DNA of 64,000 nucleotides, from NCBI RefSeq assembly GCF_002561455.1, contig NZ_NTUP01000018.1:1-64000 (forward strand), written 5' to 3'. This document shows, piece by piece, positions 20,026-30,089 of the stretch (positions are counted from its first letter, which is position 1; each line of letters starts with the position of its first letter). The notes below the pieces were generated by a model. The model saw only the letters and a program-made list of their open reading frames with translations. It did no database searches and was not told the DNA's origin. Made by a program: the position numbers and the translations under genes. The stretch comes from Bacillus sp. AFS015802 (lineage in GTDB: Bacteria; Bacillota; Bacilli; Bacillales; Bacillaceae_B).

Positions 20026-20973
20026 ATGAATCAACCACTATTTCTAAAACCTGTATTCCACGAGCGGATATGGGGTGGAACAACGCTTAAGTCCAAGTTT
20101 GATTATGAACTATCTTCAGAACTCACCGGGGAGTGTTGGGCGATATCCGGGCATCCGAATGGGCAGAGCACTGTGAAGAATGGAGCACATGCAGGCAAGA
20201 CGGTCGGGGAGCTGTGGGAGGAGAAGCGGGAATGGTTCGGTGACCATCCTTCACCGGTGTTTCCCCTGCTCACGAAGATCCTGGATGCCAATGATGATCT
20301 TTCGGTTCAGGTTCACCCGGGTGATGATTATGCGAAGAAAAATGAAAACGGGGAGCTCGGGAAGACGGAGTGCTGGTATATCATCGATTGCAATGAGGGT
20401 GCCGAGCTGATCTTTGGGCATCGTGCCGGGACGAAGGAAGAGTTTGTGAGAATGATAGAGAACGGTAAGTGGGATGATCTTCTCCGCCGGGTACCGATCA
20501 AGCCTGGGGATTTCTTCTATGTCCCGAGTGGAACCATTCATGCCCTGTGTAAAGGGACGCTTGTTCTTGAGACCCAGCAGAGCTCGGATACGACCTACAG
20601 GCTCTATGATTATGACCGTAGGGATGAAGAGGGGAAGACGCGTGAACTGCATATCCGTCAATCCATTGATGTCACATCGATCCCCCATGAAACCCCTGAA
20701 GTGAAGCGGATGGTGGAGAAGCGTGACGGAGCAGAAATCACTACCTATGTGCAGGCCGATTATTTTACAGTGTATAAATGGAGCATTCATGGCCGGTCCG
20801 TGTTCCAACAGGATCAACCCTTTCAGCTTGCCAGTGTAATAGAAGGTGGGGGAACCCTCCATGTCGATGGAGTAGAGCTGCCCTTGAACAAAGGTGATCA
20901 CTTTATTTTACCGTCAGGAATGGATTGTTTTGAATTGGAAGGCACCATGGAGATCATCGTATCCCATGTATAA
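20026..20973 (+). CDS. manA: Mannose-6-phosphate isomerase, class I
   Basis: 315 residues. Zinc enzyme that converts mannose-6-P to fructose-6-P. Zinc ligands and signatures are visible: VQVHPGDDYA (His), GKTECWYI (Glu) and GTIHALCKG (His), and the N-terminus ERIWGGTTLKSKFDY is typical of Bacillus ManA. ATG at 20026 follows GAGGAGG at 5-nt spacing; an ATG-like start 13 codons upstream lacks a site. It stands before the mannoside operon on the same strand and supplies the exit into glycolysis for mannose freed by the GH38 enzyme. Confidence 0.93.
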   Translation: MNQPLFLKPVFHERIWGGTTLKSKFDYELSSELTGECWAISGHPNGQSTVKNGAHAGKTVGELWEEKREWFGDHPSPVFPLLTKILDANDDLSVQVHPGDDYAKKNENGELGKTECWYIIDCNEGAELIFGHRAGTKEEFVRMIENGKWDDLLRRVPIKPGDFFYVPSGTIHALCKGTLVLETQQSSDTTYRLYDYDRRDEEGKTRELHIRQSIDVTSIPHETPEVKRMVEKRDGAEITTYVQADYFTVYKWSIHGRSVFQQDQPFQLASVIEGGGTLHVDGVELPLNKGDHFILPSGMDCFELEGTMEIIVSHV

Positions 20974-21072
20974 AATGCGTACAGGGCCCTCAGTGATGAG
21001 TGTTCAAGGCACATCTATGGCAAAAAGTGGAGCATTATTCCACCAAAAAAATAAAAAATGGAGAACATATTC

Positions 21073-21088
21073 ACAAAAGCGCTTTCAT
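21073..21088 (+). promoter_or_regulatory. cre (CcpA) site before the mannoside operon
   Basis: The minus-strand reading ATGAAAGCGCTTTTGT fits the catabolite-responsive element very well (central AGCGCT palindrome). It lies 50-65 bp before the esterase start codon, so the whole downstream operon is probably repressed by glucose. Confidence 0.75.
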
Positions 21089-21137
21089 ATGCTAGGATAG
21101 AAACAAGCTGGGAAATCTAAACCATGGAAGGGGGAAA

Positions 21138-21878
21138 ATGGTTTCATTGATTTCAAACTTAGAAGAACACCAGATTAGTAGTCAAATCCTGGGCAAGAAA
21201 CAACTCTATTATTCCCTGGAAGTTCAAGAGGGGGAGAGGCAAGCAGTAGATGTCTTGTATGTACAGGATGGGGAGGATTATGTCAGGCTGGGGAAGCTTC
21301 AAGACGCGTGGCATGACATCCTCAAGGAAGAAGGCAGACGGGATGTTCATTGTCTTCTTATACTCGTTCCTCCATCCACTTCAGAAGAACGCTATCATTA
21401 TTATCATCCATCAGGTACACATCATGACAAGTATATTCACTTCTTTCATCAAGAGCTTGTTCCGTTCATAGAGAAGCAGATCAGAGAAACAGGGAAAGAC
21501 ATTCGCAAGAAAGGTCTGTTGGGAGATTCCCTCGGAGCCGCCGTTTGTCTTGCGCTTGCCAGTGAAGAGCCGAAAGAATGGACGCATCTGCTCCTTCAAT
21601 CCGGTGCATTCAACGATTTTCACGCCAATAAAATTCGGAATATTGAAACAAAAACACCTTGGAATGTGTATCAGGTAGTCGGGAGTCTTGAGGAATCGGT
21701 CACCTATCCACTGACAGGCGAGACCTTCCCGATTCTATCCGCTAATCGCACTCTCTATGAAAAGCTTCAACTCATCGCAGACCATCATACATATCACGAA
21801 GAAGATGAAGACCATCTATGGGATTTCTGGAGAAGGGATCTTCCAAGGGCACTGCACTATTTTCTGACAAAGGGGTAA
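21138..21878 (+). CDS. Alpha/beta-hydrolase, esterase D / enterochelin-esterase type
   Basis: 246 residues, no signal peptide. Nucleophile elbow GDSLGAA (Ser about residue 131), FFHQELVPFIEKQIRETG upstream of it as in the YbbA/Fes esterase group, and a late acid/His pair in HTYHEEDEDHLWDFWRRDLPRALHYF. It probably removes acyl (for example acetyl) groups from the imported glycoside. That role is inferred from its position as first gene of the mannoside operon behind the cre site. The substrate is unknown. Confidence 0.7.
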   Translation: MVSLISNLEEHQISSQILGKKQLYYSLEVQEGERQAVDVLYVQDGEDYVRLGKLQDAWHDILKEEGRRDVHCLLILVPPSTSEERYHYYHPSGTHHDKYIHFFHQELVPFIEKQIRETGKDIRKKGLLGDSLGAAVCLALASEEPKEWTHLLLQSGAFNDFHANKIRNIETKTPWNVYQVVGSLEESVTYPLTGETFPILSANRTLYEKLQLIADHHTYHEEDEDHLWDFWRRDLPRALHYFLTKG

Positions 21879-21912
21879 CAGCAACAACCAAAAGGGGAAA
21901 GGGAGGAACACA

Positions 21913-23220
21913 ATGTTTAAAAATGGAAAGTTTCTATTAACGCTTATGTTGATGTTTGCTATGCTATTTACAGCTGCCTGTAACAGCAGCAAATCCAGCT
22001 CTTCAGGGGAACAAAAGGAAGGAACGAAAGAGGAGCCGGTCGAGATTGAATTCTGGACGATGCAATTATCTCCAACCTTTGATGATTACTTAAACGGGGT
22101 CATTGCTGATTTTGAAAAGGAAAACCCGAATGTGAAAGTGAAATGGGTGGACATTCCTTGGGGTGATATGGAGACGAAGATCCTGTCAGCCGTCGCATCC
22201 AAAACGGCACCGGACGTGGCGAATTTGAATCCACAATTCGCAGCGAAATTGGCAGAGCTTGATGCATTGGTTGATATGGATGAAATGGTTCCGGAAGATG
22301 TGAAGAGTAAGTATTTCGAGAACATTTGGTCTTCCAACACATTTGACGGTAAGACGTTCGGTATTCCTTGGTACCTGTCTTCTCAGGTAACGATGTATAA
22401 CTCGGATATCTTCAAGGAAGCGGGACTTGATCCAGAGAAAGCACCGGCTACTTTTGAAGAACTGCAGGAAGTCGCTAAAACAATCAAAGACAAAACGGGT
22501 AAATACGCGTTCTTCCCGGCTCTAGATGGAAGTCATCTTCTTGAGACGATGGTCATGATGGGCGTGGATTTAACGAATGAAGATATGACGAAAGCAACCT
22601 TCAACACGCCGGAAGGGAAAGAAGCATTCAATTTCTTCGTAGACCTTTACAAGAATGATCTGATTCCACGTGAAGTGTTAACAGAAGGACATTCTAAAGC
22701 GGTCGACTTGTATCAAGCGGGTGAAATCGCCATCTTGGCATCCGGTCCACAATTCTTAACCATTGTAGAAGAAAATGCTCCGGACGTTTTAAAGGCTACG
22801 AAAACAGCTCCGATCATTACAGGTGACACGAACAAGAAAAACGTAGCGGCCATGAACGTCGTAGTACCTAAACAATCTGAGCACCAGAAGGCAGCCGTGG
22901 ACTTCTCCATCTTCTTGACGAATGCGGAGAACCAGGTTGAATTTGACAAACAGACAGCGATCCTTCCATCGATTGAAACGGCTCTTGATGATCCGTACTT
23001 CAGCGAAGAGCCGAAAGATGCGACTCCGATTGATAAGGCCCGTATCGTATCGGCTGGTCAATTGAAGGACAGTGAAGTATTGATCCCGCCAATGAAGAAC
23101 TTTGAAGAGTTGCGTACAGCGATGAACGAAGCCCTTCATGCCGCGATGCTTGGGGATATGACAGTGGACGAAGCATTGAAACAGGCTGAAATGAAATGGA
23201 ATGACACGCTATCTAAATAA
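21913..23220 (+). CDS. Sugar ABC transporter substrate-binding lipoprotein
   Basis: 435 residues. Lipobox FTAAC (Cys23), Ser/Gly linker, then a family 1 solute-binding fold (VEIEFWTMQLSPTFDDYLNGVIADFEKENPNVKVKWVDIPWGDM; FGIPWYLSSQVTMYNSDIFKEAGLDPEKAP). It feeds the permeases at 25765 and 26647. No ATPase is encoded nearby, as for the galactoside importer. Substrate inferred as an alpha-mannoside or mixed Man/HexNAc oligosaccharide from the enzymes around it. Confidence 0.85.
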   Translation: MFKNGKFLLTLMLMFAMLFTAACNSSKSSSSGEQKEGTKEEPVEIEFWTMQLSPTFDDYLNGVIADFEKENPNVKVKWVDIPWGDMETKILSAVASKTAPDVANLNPQFAAKLAELDALVDMDEMVPEDVKSKYFENIWSSNTFDGKTFGIPWYLSSQVTMYNSDIFKEAGLDPEKAPATFEELQEVAKTIKDKTGKYAFFPALDGSHLLETMVMMGVDLTNEDMTKATFNTPEGKEAFNFFVDLYKNDLIPREVLTEGHSKAVDLYQAGEIAILASGPQFLTIVEENAPDVLKATKTAPIITGDTNKKNVAAMNVVVPKQSEHQKAAVDFSIFLTNAENQVEFDKQTAILPSIETALDDPYFSEEPKDATPIDKARIVSAGQLKDSEVLIPPMKNFEELRTAMNEALHAAMLGDMTVDEALKQAEMKWNDTLSK

Positions 23221-23284
23221 GGGAATGACGGAAAGGGAGTTCAACTCCCTTTCTGCATTTCAATGAAAGTACGGTGAAGACAGG

Positions 23285-24031
23285 ATGATCAGCAAGGAAA
23301 TCGTTTTTGAACAATTAAAGGGAAAGCTTGTGGTGTCATGCCAGGCCCTTGAGCATGAACCGTTGCACGGGGCGGATGTGATGGGAAAAATGGCGAAGGC
23401 TGCTTACGTAGGGGGTGCGTCGGGGATCCGGGCAAACAGTGCGGCGGACATTCTGGCCATCAAACAGTACGTGGATCTACCCATCATTGGGTTGGTGAAG
23501 AGGGATTACCCGGGAAGTGATGTCTACATAACGGCTACCACAAAGGAAGCCGATGAATTGATCGGAGCAGGGGTGGACATGATTGCCATTGACGCGACGA
23601 CCCGAACACGTCCAAACGGTGAATCGCTGGAAAGCTTGATCACGTATCTGAAGTCAAGAGGACAAACGATCATGGCGGATGTATCTACCTATGAAGAAGC
23701 CATCAACGCTGTGGAACTGGGCGTCGATTGTGTCAGCACGACCATGTCGGGATACACGCCGTATTCACCTCAGCAATGTGAACCTGATTTTACATTATTG
23801 AGAAAATTGGTTGATACCATCAAGATTCCGGTGTTTGCCGAGGGACGGATTTCGACTCCGGGAGAAGTGTGTCAGGCATTGGATATGGGAGCCCACACCG
23901 TCGTAGTCGGGTCGGCTATCACAAGGCCCCAGGAGATCACGAAGAAGTTCGTTCAATCAATACAGAATAGAGGAGAGAATCAAGATGTACGCACAAACGG
24001 CGTCAAAGAGCAAATTAGGAGGATTAATTAA
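23285..24031 (+). CDS. nanE: N-acylglucosamine-6-phosphate 2-epimerase
   Basis: 248 residues, TIM-barrel epimerase converting ManNAc-6-P to GlcNAc-6-P. Recognised from LKGKLVVSCQALEHEPLHG, GGASGIRANS, PIIGLVKRDYP, IDATTRTRP, VSTTMSGYT and FAEGRI. Its 3' end overlaps the RpiR gene by 47 nt. No sialic-acid lyase (NanA) is present, so the ManNAc-6-P must come from something other than sialic acid, probably a ManNAc-containing glycan phosphorylated by a ROK kinase. Confidence 0.9.
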   Translation: MISKEIVFEQLKGKLVVSCQALEHEPLHGADVMGKMAKAAYVGGASGIRANSAADILAIKQYVDLPIIGLVKRDYPGSDVYITATTKEADELIGAGVDMIAIDATTRTRPNGESLESLITYLKSRGQTIMADVSTYEEAINAVELGVDCVSTTMSGYTPYSPQQCEPDFTLLRKLVDTIKIPVFAEGRISTPGEVCQALDMGAHTVVVGSAITRPQEITKKFVQSIQNRGENQDVRTNGVKEQIRRIN

Positions 24032-24839
24032 CAGCTATTATCCTTCCCTCACAAAGTCCGAGCAAAAAGTGGCGGCGGTTGTGTTGGAACAAATGGAAAA
24101 GGCCCTCTACTATTCCGTGACAGATCTTGCCGACGTAGCGGAAGTAGGGGAAACGACGGTTCTCCGTTTCTGCCGAAAGATTGGCATGAAAGGGTATCAG
24201 GAATTTAAACTGGCGATAGCGAAGGATTTATCCTCCATGTCACAAGAGGAAGAGTCAGATCCCAGTAAGCCCGCCGGCTTCATTCAATCGATTGCTTCCT
24301 ATACGAAGAACGCCGTCGATGAAACCGTGAATAAGCTCGATGAAGAAACATTGGAGGAAGCGATCAAACTTCTTTCCGGTGCAAAATCCATCCATTTCTT
24401 TGGAGTCGGGACTTCAGGACTGACGGCATTGGATGCGAAGAATCGTTTCCTTCGGATCGGATACCGGTCGGATGCGGTCATCGATCCCCACATCCAGTCC
24501 ATGACGGCAGCCACTGTGAAAGAAGGGGATGTGGTGGTTGGACTGAGTATCTCGGGAAGCACGAAGGACACGATCGATTCCCTGACACTGGCCAAAGAAA
24601 ACGGAGCAAGCGTCATCGCCATCACGTACTATGCCCGTTCACCGATTACGAAGCTTGCCGATGCGGTCCTGTTAAGCGGCGGGAAGGAATCCCCTCTTGA
24701 AGGTGGATCCATGATCGCGAAGATTTCACAGCTCTTCGTCATCGATCTGCTATGTACCGGACTTGCCCTCCACAATAAAGAGTTCTCCCTTGGCATGAAG
24801 GAGAAAACCGCAAGAGCCGTTGTAGACAAAATCTATTAA
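23985..24839 (+). CDS. MurR/RpiR-family transcriptional regulator
   Basis: 284 residues. N-terminal HTH_6 domain (TKSEQKVAAVVLEQ, VAEVGETTVLRFCRKIGMKGYQEFKL) and C-terminal SIS sugar-phosphate-binding domain (about residues 110-245; IHFFGVGTSGLTALDAKNRF, GDVVVGLSISGSTKDTIDSL). ATG at 23985 has AGAGGAGAG upstream. The 47-nt overlap with nanE implies coupled translation. It probably senses a hexosamine- or mannose-phosphate and controls this operon. No operator was identified. Confidence 0.88.
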   Translation: MYAQTASKSKLGGLINSYYPSLTKSEQKVAAVVLEQMEKALYYSVTDLADVAEVGETTVLRFCRKIGMKGYQEFKLAIAKDLSSMSQEEESDPSKPAGFIQSIASYTKNAVDETVNKLDEETLEEAIKLLSGAKSIHFFGVGTSGLTALDAKNRFLRIGYRSDAVIDPHIQSMTAATVKEGDVVVGLSISGSTKDTIDSLTLAKENGASVIAITYYARSPITKLADAVLLSGGKESPLEGGSMIAKISQLFVIDLLCTGLALHNKEFSLGMKEKTARAVVDKIY

Positions 24840-24859
24840 ACTGGTAAGCAGGTGAAACG

Positions 24860-25768
24860 ATGAAGGTCATTGGAATCGATGTCGGGGGTACCGGCGTCAA
24901 AGGGGCGATTGTCCATCGTAATGGCACTATCCTCCACGAGGAAAAGGTACCCACCGATATCTCGAACGGGAGAGAGGGGATTCTAGGCTCCATCTTTCAA
25001 GTGATTGATCTATTAATGAAGGAAGACGGAACTATTTCAGGAATCGGGATTGGCACGGCAGGTCGTGTGGATCCGGAGAAAGGGACCGTCGTCTATGCGA
25101 CAGACAACTTGCCTTCGTGGCAGGGAACCCAAGTAAAAGAAGAAATCGAAACGCGCTACGGACTGTCATGTGCAGTCGACAATGATGCAAATGTTGCTCT
25201 CCTTGGGGAGCTTTGGAAGTGGGAAGGAAACCCCGAAACGGCGGTCATGTTGACCCTTGGGACCGGTGTCGGGGGAGCGAACGCCATACAAGGTGAGGTC
25301 CTACACGGCCATCACCATCAAAGTGGGGAATGGGGACATGTCGTGCTCGTTCCAAATGGAAAGCCATGCAATTGCGGGAAGAAAGGCTGCCTGGAGCAGT
25401 ATCTGTCGGGTACAGCACTGGTGCAGGACGTTTTCACCGAAACGAATTCTTCTTTCGCGCATGGCTCAGAGATTTTTGAAGAATATTCAAATGGAAATCA
25501 ACAGGTCAAGAGGGTGGTTGACCGTTATCTGGATTATTTGGCCATCGCCGCGTACAACATCTCTGTGAGCGTCGATCCGGAAGTCCTCTTCATCGGGGGA
25601 GGGGTCATTGACTCCAAGGACCATTGGTGGGCCGGCTTCCAGGTTAAATTGAAGGAATATTTTGTTAATACAAGCATTTATCCTGCCGTACTGGGAAATC
25701 AGGCGGGAATGCTTGGAGCTGCCAAGCTCTTATTTCAAGCGATGGAGAAAAGAGGGGAGTCCGTTTGA
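24860..25768 (+). CDS. ROK-family sugar kinase (zinc-containing)
   Basis: 302 residues. ATP-binding IGIDVGGTGVKGAIV, sugar-binding CAVDNDANVALLGE, LTLGTGVGG, the ROK zinc motif CNCGKKGCLEQYLSG, and a second ATP loop. It phosphorylates a hexose or N-acetylhexosamine at C6. Next to nanE the most likely substrates are ManNAc or mannose. Its stop overlaps the TTG start of the permease. Confidence 0.85.
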   Translation: MKVIGIDVGGTGVKGAIVHRNGTILHEEKVPTDISNGREGILGSIFQVIDLLMKEDGTISGIGIGTAGRVDPEKGTVVYATDNLPSWQGTQVKEEIETRYGLSCAVDNDANVALLGELWKWEGNPETAVMLTLGTGVGGANAIQGEVLHGHHHQSGEWGHVVLVPNGKPCNCGKKGCLEQYLSGTALVQDVFTETNSSFAHGSEIFEEYSNGNQQVKRVVDRYLDYLAIAAYNISVSVDPEVLFIGGGVIDSKDHWWAGFQVKLKEYFVNTSIYPAVLGNQAGMLGAAKLLFQAMEKRGESV

Positions 25769-26640
25769 GAAATCATCCGTTAACACCATTTCTGTTTTTG
25801 ATACCCGGTGTCATCATCCTGGGTGCGTTCATTTTTTATCCCATGCTCAATGCCATCTGGCTGAGCTTTACGAATTACAATATCGTCACCGATGCTGAAT
25901 TCATCGGTCTTGAAAACTACAAAGGGCTGTTCTCAGATCCCCTGTTCTGGAAAGTGCTCGGGCAGACCTTATTATATCTGGTCATCGTTGTGCCGGCACT
26001 CGTGATCCTGCCGATTTTCCTGGCGATCCTTGTGAACCAGCAGGTAAAGGGGATTGGATTCTTCCGTTCCGCCTATTATGTACCGGTCGTCACCTCCATG
26101 GTCGTGGTGGGGATTGCGTGGAAATGGGTGTACGCCGATAAAGGAATCCTGAATTACATATTGGAATCACTTGGATTGATCAACGAACCTGTGAACTGGC
26201 TGACCTCGACGTCGACATCCATTTTTGCCGTCATGGTCGTCACCGTCTGGAAGGGACTCGGCTATTATATGGTCATTTACCTGGCGGGACTGCAGTCGAT
26301 TTCAGATGATTTATATGAAGCAGCGGACATTGACGGGGCAAGCAAATGGAAACAAATTTGGCATATTACCATTCCTTTATTAATGCCTTCCATTATGATC
26401 GTCACCATCATGTCTTCCATTTCCGCCATGAAGGTATTTGAAGAAATCTATGTCATGACCGGCGGCGGACCGCTGAACAGCTCGAAAACACTCGTCTTCT
26501 ACATTTATGAAGAAGCCTTCGATAAGCTGCAAATGGGCTATGCCAGTGCGGCGGGCGTCGTATTATTCATCATCACGTTGATCTTCTCTGTCATTAATAT
26601 CAAGTTCATGAGCAAAAAAGAATCTGCGATAAAGGGGTGA
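25765..26640 (+). CDS. Sugar ABC transporter permease
   Basis: 291 residues, six membrane helices, EAA loop DDLYEAADIDGASKWKQIWHITIP. TTG start at 25765 overlaps the kinase stop TGA and has AGAGGGGAG upstream. It pairs with the next permease. Confidence 0.87.
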   Translation: MRNHPLTPFLFLIPGVIILGAFIFYPMLNAIWLSFTNYNIVTDAEFIGLENYKGLFSDPLFWKVLGQTLLYLVIVVPALVILPIFLAILVNQQVKGIGFFRSAYYVPVVTSMVVVGIAWKWVYADKGILNYILESLGLINEPVNWLTSTSTSIFAVMVVTVWKGLGYYMVIYLAGLQSISDDLYEAADIDGASKWKQIWHITIPLLMPSIMIVTIMSSISAMKVFEEIYVMTGGGPLNSSKTLVFYIYEEAFDKLQMGYASAAGVVLFIITLIFSVINIKFMSKKESAIKG

Positions 26641-26646
26641 TTCTCC

Positions 26647-27540
26647 ATGAGTTCTCCTTCTCTTGGAACCAGTAACGAACATTCAACCGAACTAACTGTC
26701 AAAAAACCGATAAATGTAAAAAAGGTAGGTAAAGTCGTTCTTCAATATAGCACGCTTCTTTTCGTCACACTCATCATGGTCGGTCCATTCCTATGGCTCC
26801 TGGCCACGTCGCTCAAATCGGGCAGCGAGAATATCTTCTCGTACCCGCCTCAGTTCATCCCAGAAAAAATCACGTTCGGTAACTACGTGGAAGTGATGGA
26901 TTTCTTCCCGTTCTGGCGTTACCTGTTTAATAGTGTTGTCGTATCCGTCGTGACGGTGATCTTGAATATCGTCTTCTGTTCACTGGCCGCCTACCCGCTC
27001 GCCCGCATGAACTTCCGCGGGAAAAACATCGTCTTCGTCCTCATTATCAGTACGATGATGGTGCCGTTTCAGCTCCTGATGATTCCGATTTACCTATTGG
27101 CACTGGACTTAGGACTGCAAAACACGTATGCAGGATTGATCCTGCCCCACGCCACCACGGCTTTCGGAATTTTCCTGATGCGTCAGGCATTCCTCACGAT
27201 CCCGTATGAGCTCGATGAGTCGGCCCGTATGGATGGAGCCAATGCGTTTCAAATCTGGTGGAGAGTCCTCATGCCACTCGTCAAACCATCACTTGTCACA
27301 CTGGCCATTTTCACGTTCATGATGGCATGGGGAGATTTCCTCTGGCCGCTCATCATCTTAAACGATACGAGCATGTACACACTGCCACTAGGGGTCAATA
27401 CCCTCGCCGGTTCGTTCTCGGCTAACTGGCGCTACATCGCAGCAGGATCGATCATCTCGATTCTTCCGATCATCATCATCTTCTCCATCCTGCAGCGCCA
27501 CTTCATCGCTGGTGCCATGAAAGGGGCGGTGAAAGGATAA
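26647..27540 (+). CDS. Sugar ABC transporter permease
   Basis: 297 residues. About 30 polar residues precede the first helix, then six helices and the EAA loop YELDESARMDGANAFQIWWRVLMP. It lies 6 bp after its partner. Its stop TAA shares one base with the start ATG of the mannosidase. Confidence 0.87.
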   Translation: MSSPSLGTSNEHSTELTVKKPINVKKVGKVVLQYSTLLFVTLIMVGPFLWLLATSLKSGSENIFSYPPQFIPEKITFGNYVEVMDFFPFWRYLFNSVVVSVVTVILNIVFCSLAAYPLARMNFRGKNIVFVLIISTMMVPFQLLMIPIYLLALDLGLQNTYAGLILPHATTAFGIFLMRQAFLTIPYELDESARMDGANAFQIWWRVLMPLVKPSLVTLAIFTFMMAWGDFLWPLIILNDTSMYTLPLGVNTLAGSFSANWRYIAAGSIISILPIIIIFSILQRHFIAGAMKGAVKG

Positions 27541-30089
27541 TGAGCAAGAAAATGACGTGCCATATCGTCTTCCAGACCCATTGGGACAGGGAATGGTACT
27601 TTCCATTTGAAGTATTCCGACACCGGCTCGTCCAGGTGATGGACCGGATTGTGTCGGGTCTTGTAAAGGGAGAGTTGGAGCAATTTATCCTGGATGGCCA
27701 GATGGCTGCCCTGGAGGATTACTTTGAGGTTTGCGAAGAGACCATGAAGGAGAAAGTCCTTCATTTCATAGAAGAAAAGAAAATCATCATCGGTCCGTGG
27801 TATGTCCTGGCCGATGAGTTTCTTGTGAGCGGGGAGTCCCTGATCCGGAATATGGAGATGGGATTGAAGATCGCTGGTCGATATGGAGAATCCCAGAAGG
27901 TCGGGTATTTACCGGATACGTTCGGTCATGTAAGTCAGATGCCTCAGCTGTTACAGGGGTTTGGGATTGATAACGCCATTTTGTGGCGGGGGATCAAGCC
28001 CGAAACGTCTGAGTTTCATTGGGAAGCGCCGAACGGGTCCAGAGTCTTCACGGCCTTTTTGCCAGAGGGGTATTACCAACCTCTTTTGAATGAGGACAAT
28101 CCAGAAGAGCAGTTGAAGTCCTATGTGGAGAAGGTCACGCCGTATGCAACGACGTCTCAGCTGTTGTTGACCAACGGCGGGGATCATCTGATGCCGAAGC
28201 ACGGAAATCTGATGAAGCAGATCCATGAGCTTCAAGGGGAAGTGGAGTTTGTGTCCAGCACCTATGAAGCGTTTTTGAAGAGCGTTCAGGCAGAGATCCC
28301 GGCTGATTTGCCTGTGTTTGTCGGGGAAATGAGAAGCAATGAGCATATTTATGTCCTTCCGAATGTCCTGTCGGCAAGAAGCTATCTCAAGGTCCAAAAT
28401 CAGGAGATGGAGGATGAGCTGACGGGCTATACGGAACCACTTGCGACACTTGCCGGGCAAGAGAAATATCCTCATCGATACCTGGAGGAATCCTGGAAGC
28501 TTCTACTCTTGAATCATCCACACGATAGTATTTGCGGCTGCAGCATCGATGAGGTCCATAAGGAAATGGAGACGAGGACGATGAAGCTCCGGCAGAGGCT
28601 TTCGTCCATTCAGAAGGGATCGCTGTCTCATCTCGGCGTTCAGGATCCGATGTTTTCAGGATCAGGACTGAGAAAGCCGTTTGAGGATAACAGCGTATTT
28701 ACGGTCTTCAATCCTCATCCAAGGCCGTTCACCGGCTGGGTGTCGGGGGAGATTTGGCTGGAGGAAGAAAGATTGTTCTGTTTACAGGACGAGAACGGGA
28801 AGCTTCATACCCCTGTGATCAAATATAAGCGGAGAGGTCGACATTTTGATTCTCCACTGGACGCGTTCCCTGATTTTAAAGAGGGGACATTTTATGAGCT
28901 GGACTTTTATGTGGAGGATCTTCCTGCCACTTCACTCGCTGCTTTTACAGTCGTGGAGGGAAGCTATGAAGAAATCCGTGAGTCACAGGACAGCGTGATT
29001 GAAAACGAGTATTACTCGATTGAACTCGACGGGGATGGAACCCTTTCGATCCTAGAAAAAGAAACGGGCAAGCGTCATGAAGGATTGCAACGGTTCTACA
29101 GCACCCTGGACGCTGGCGATGAGTATAACTACTCCCCGCCTGTGAACGATGTGAAGACGGTGGCTGAGCTTGCCGGCGCAGGAAAGGTCCGGAAAGGGTC
29201 TGGCGTTCAAGAATTATCATATGATCTAAAGCTACTCACACCAGCAGGGCTGAACGAGGATCGAACGGGTCCTTCAGAAGAAACGGTCATAACAACTGTA
29301 GAGATCACTCTTACTGTGAAAGAAAAAGATCGAAAAATTGATGTATCGTATATGATCGACAATCGCTCGAAGGATCAGCGGCTCCGCGTTCAATATCCAT
29401 TGGGAACGTCCGTCGATTGCACGTATAGCGATACGGCGTTCGATGTGGTGAAGCGGGAAGCGAAGAAGGATGAAGCGTTTAATGCAGCGAAGCAAAAGGA
29501 AGTGCCGGTTGTCGTCGAGCCTTCCCTGTCATTTGTGCGTGCGGATAGCGGCTTTTCGTTCTATCATCGAGGATTGCAGGAATATCAGATTACCAGAATG
29601 GAAGAGGAAGATTCCCTGGATGTGACCTTGATCAGGAGCGTCGGCTGGCTGTCCCGTGATGACTTACGGACTCGTGGCGGGGGAGCGGGACCGAATATGG
29701 AAACGCCGGATGCTCAGTGTATCGGCACGTATACCTTCCGTGCAGCGTTTGAGTTCCACCCCCATAAGAGTATTGGACACGTGGCTACGGAAGCCCACTT
29801 GTTTCGTGTTTCCCCGCGGATCTATCCGGGTGAAGCGAAGGAAATCGGGAGTTTAGTAGAAATTGATAATGGAGACGTACAGTGGAGTTCACTTAGGCGA
29901 GTAGCAGATGGAATGGAGCTGCGTGTATGGAATCCGACCGATCAGGAACAGGTGGTTAGCTTGATCTCCCGTGGTAGTAGCGTGGAGCGGGTGGACTTTC
30001 TTCATGAACCTGTACGGGTTGGCGAGGAACGATTAAAACCGAAGGAAATCGCTACTTATCTCATAAAAGGAGGAAACAAGCATGAATAG
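27540..30089 (+). CDS. Alpha-mannosidase, glycoside hydrolase family 38
   Basis: 849 residues, no signal peptide, cytoplasmic. The N-terminal catalytic domain shows the zinc site and nucleophile: HTHWDREW-type motif at residues 13-19 (FQTHWDREWY; His14, Asp16) and YLPDTFGH with nucleophile Asp126, plus the late zinc His in LLNHPHDSICGCSIDEVH. A C-terminal beta-sandwich follows (about 380-849). It releases mannose from imported alpha-mannosides. One base overlap with the upstream permease and an 8-bp overlap with the DUF4127 gene show a tight operon. Confidence 0.92.
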   Translation: MSKKMTCHIVFQTHWDREWYFPFEVFRHRLVQVMDRIVSGLVKGELEQFILDGQMAALEDYFEVCEETMKEKVLHFIEEKKIIIGPWYVLADEFLVSGESLIRNMEMGLKIAGRYGESQKVGYLPDTFGHVSQMPQLLQGFGIDNAILWRGIKPETSEFHWEAPNGSRVFTAFLPEGYYQPLLNEDNPEEQLKSYVEKVTPYATTSQLLLTNGGDHLMPKHGNLMKQIHELQGEVEFVSSTYEAFLKSVQAEIPADLPVFVGEMRSNEHIYVLPNVLSARSYLKVQNQEMEDELTGYTEPLATLAGQEKYPHRYLEESWKLLLLNHPHDSICGCSIDEVHKEMETRTMKLRQRLSSIQKGSLSHLGVQDPMFSGSGLRKPFEDNSVFTVFNPHPRPFTGWVSGEIWLEEERLFCLQDENGKLHTPVIKYKRRGRHFDSPLDAFPDFKEGTFYELDFYVEDLPATSLAAFTVVEGSYEEIRESQDSVIENEYYSIELDGDGTLSILEKETGKRHEGLQRFYSTLDAGDEYNYSPPVNDVKTVAELAGAGKVRKGSGVQELSYDLKLLTPAGLNEDRTGPSEETVITTVEITLTVKEKDRKIDVSYMIDNRSKDQRLRVQYPLGTSVDCTYSDTAFDVVKREAKKDEAFNAAKQKEVPVVVEPSLSFVRADSGFSFYHRGLQEYQITRMEEEDSLDVTLIRSVGWLSRDDLRTRGGGAGPNMETPDAQCIGTYTFRAAFEFHPHKSIGHVATEAHLFRVSPRIYPGEAKEIGSLVEIDNGDVQWSSLRRVADGMELRVWNPTDQEQVVSLISRGSSVERVDFLHEPVRVGEERLKPKEIATYLIKGGNKHE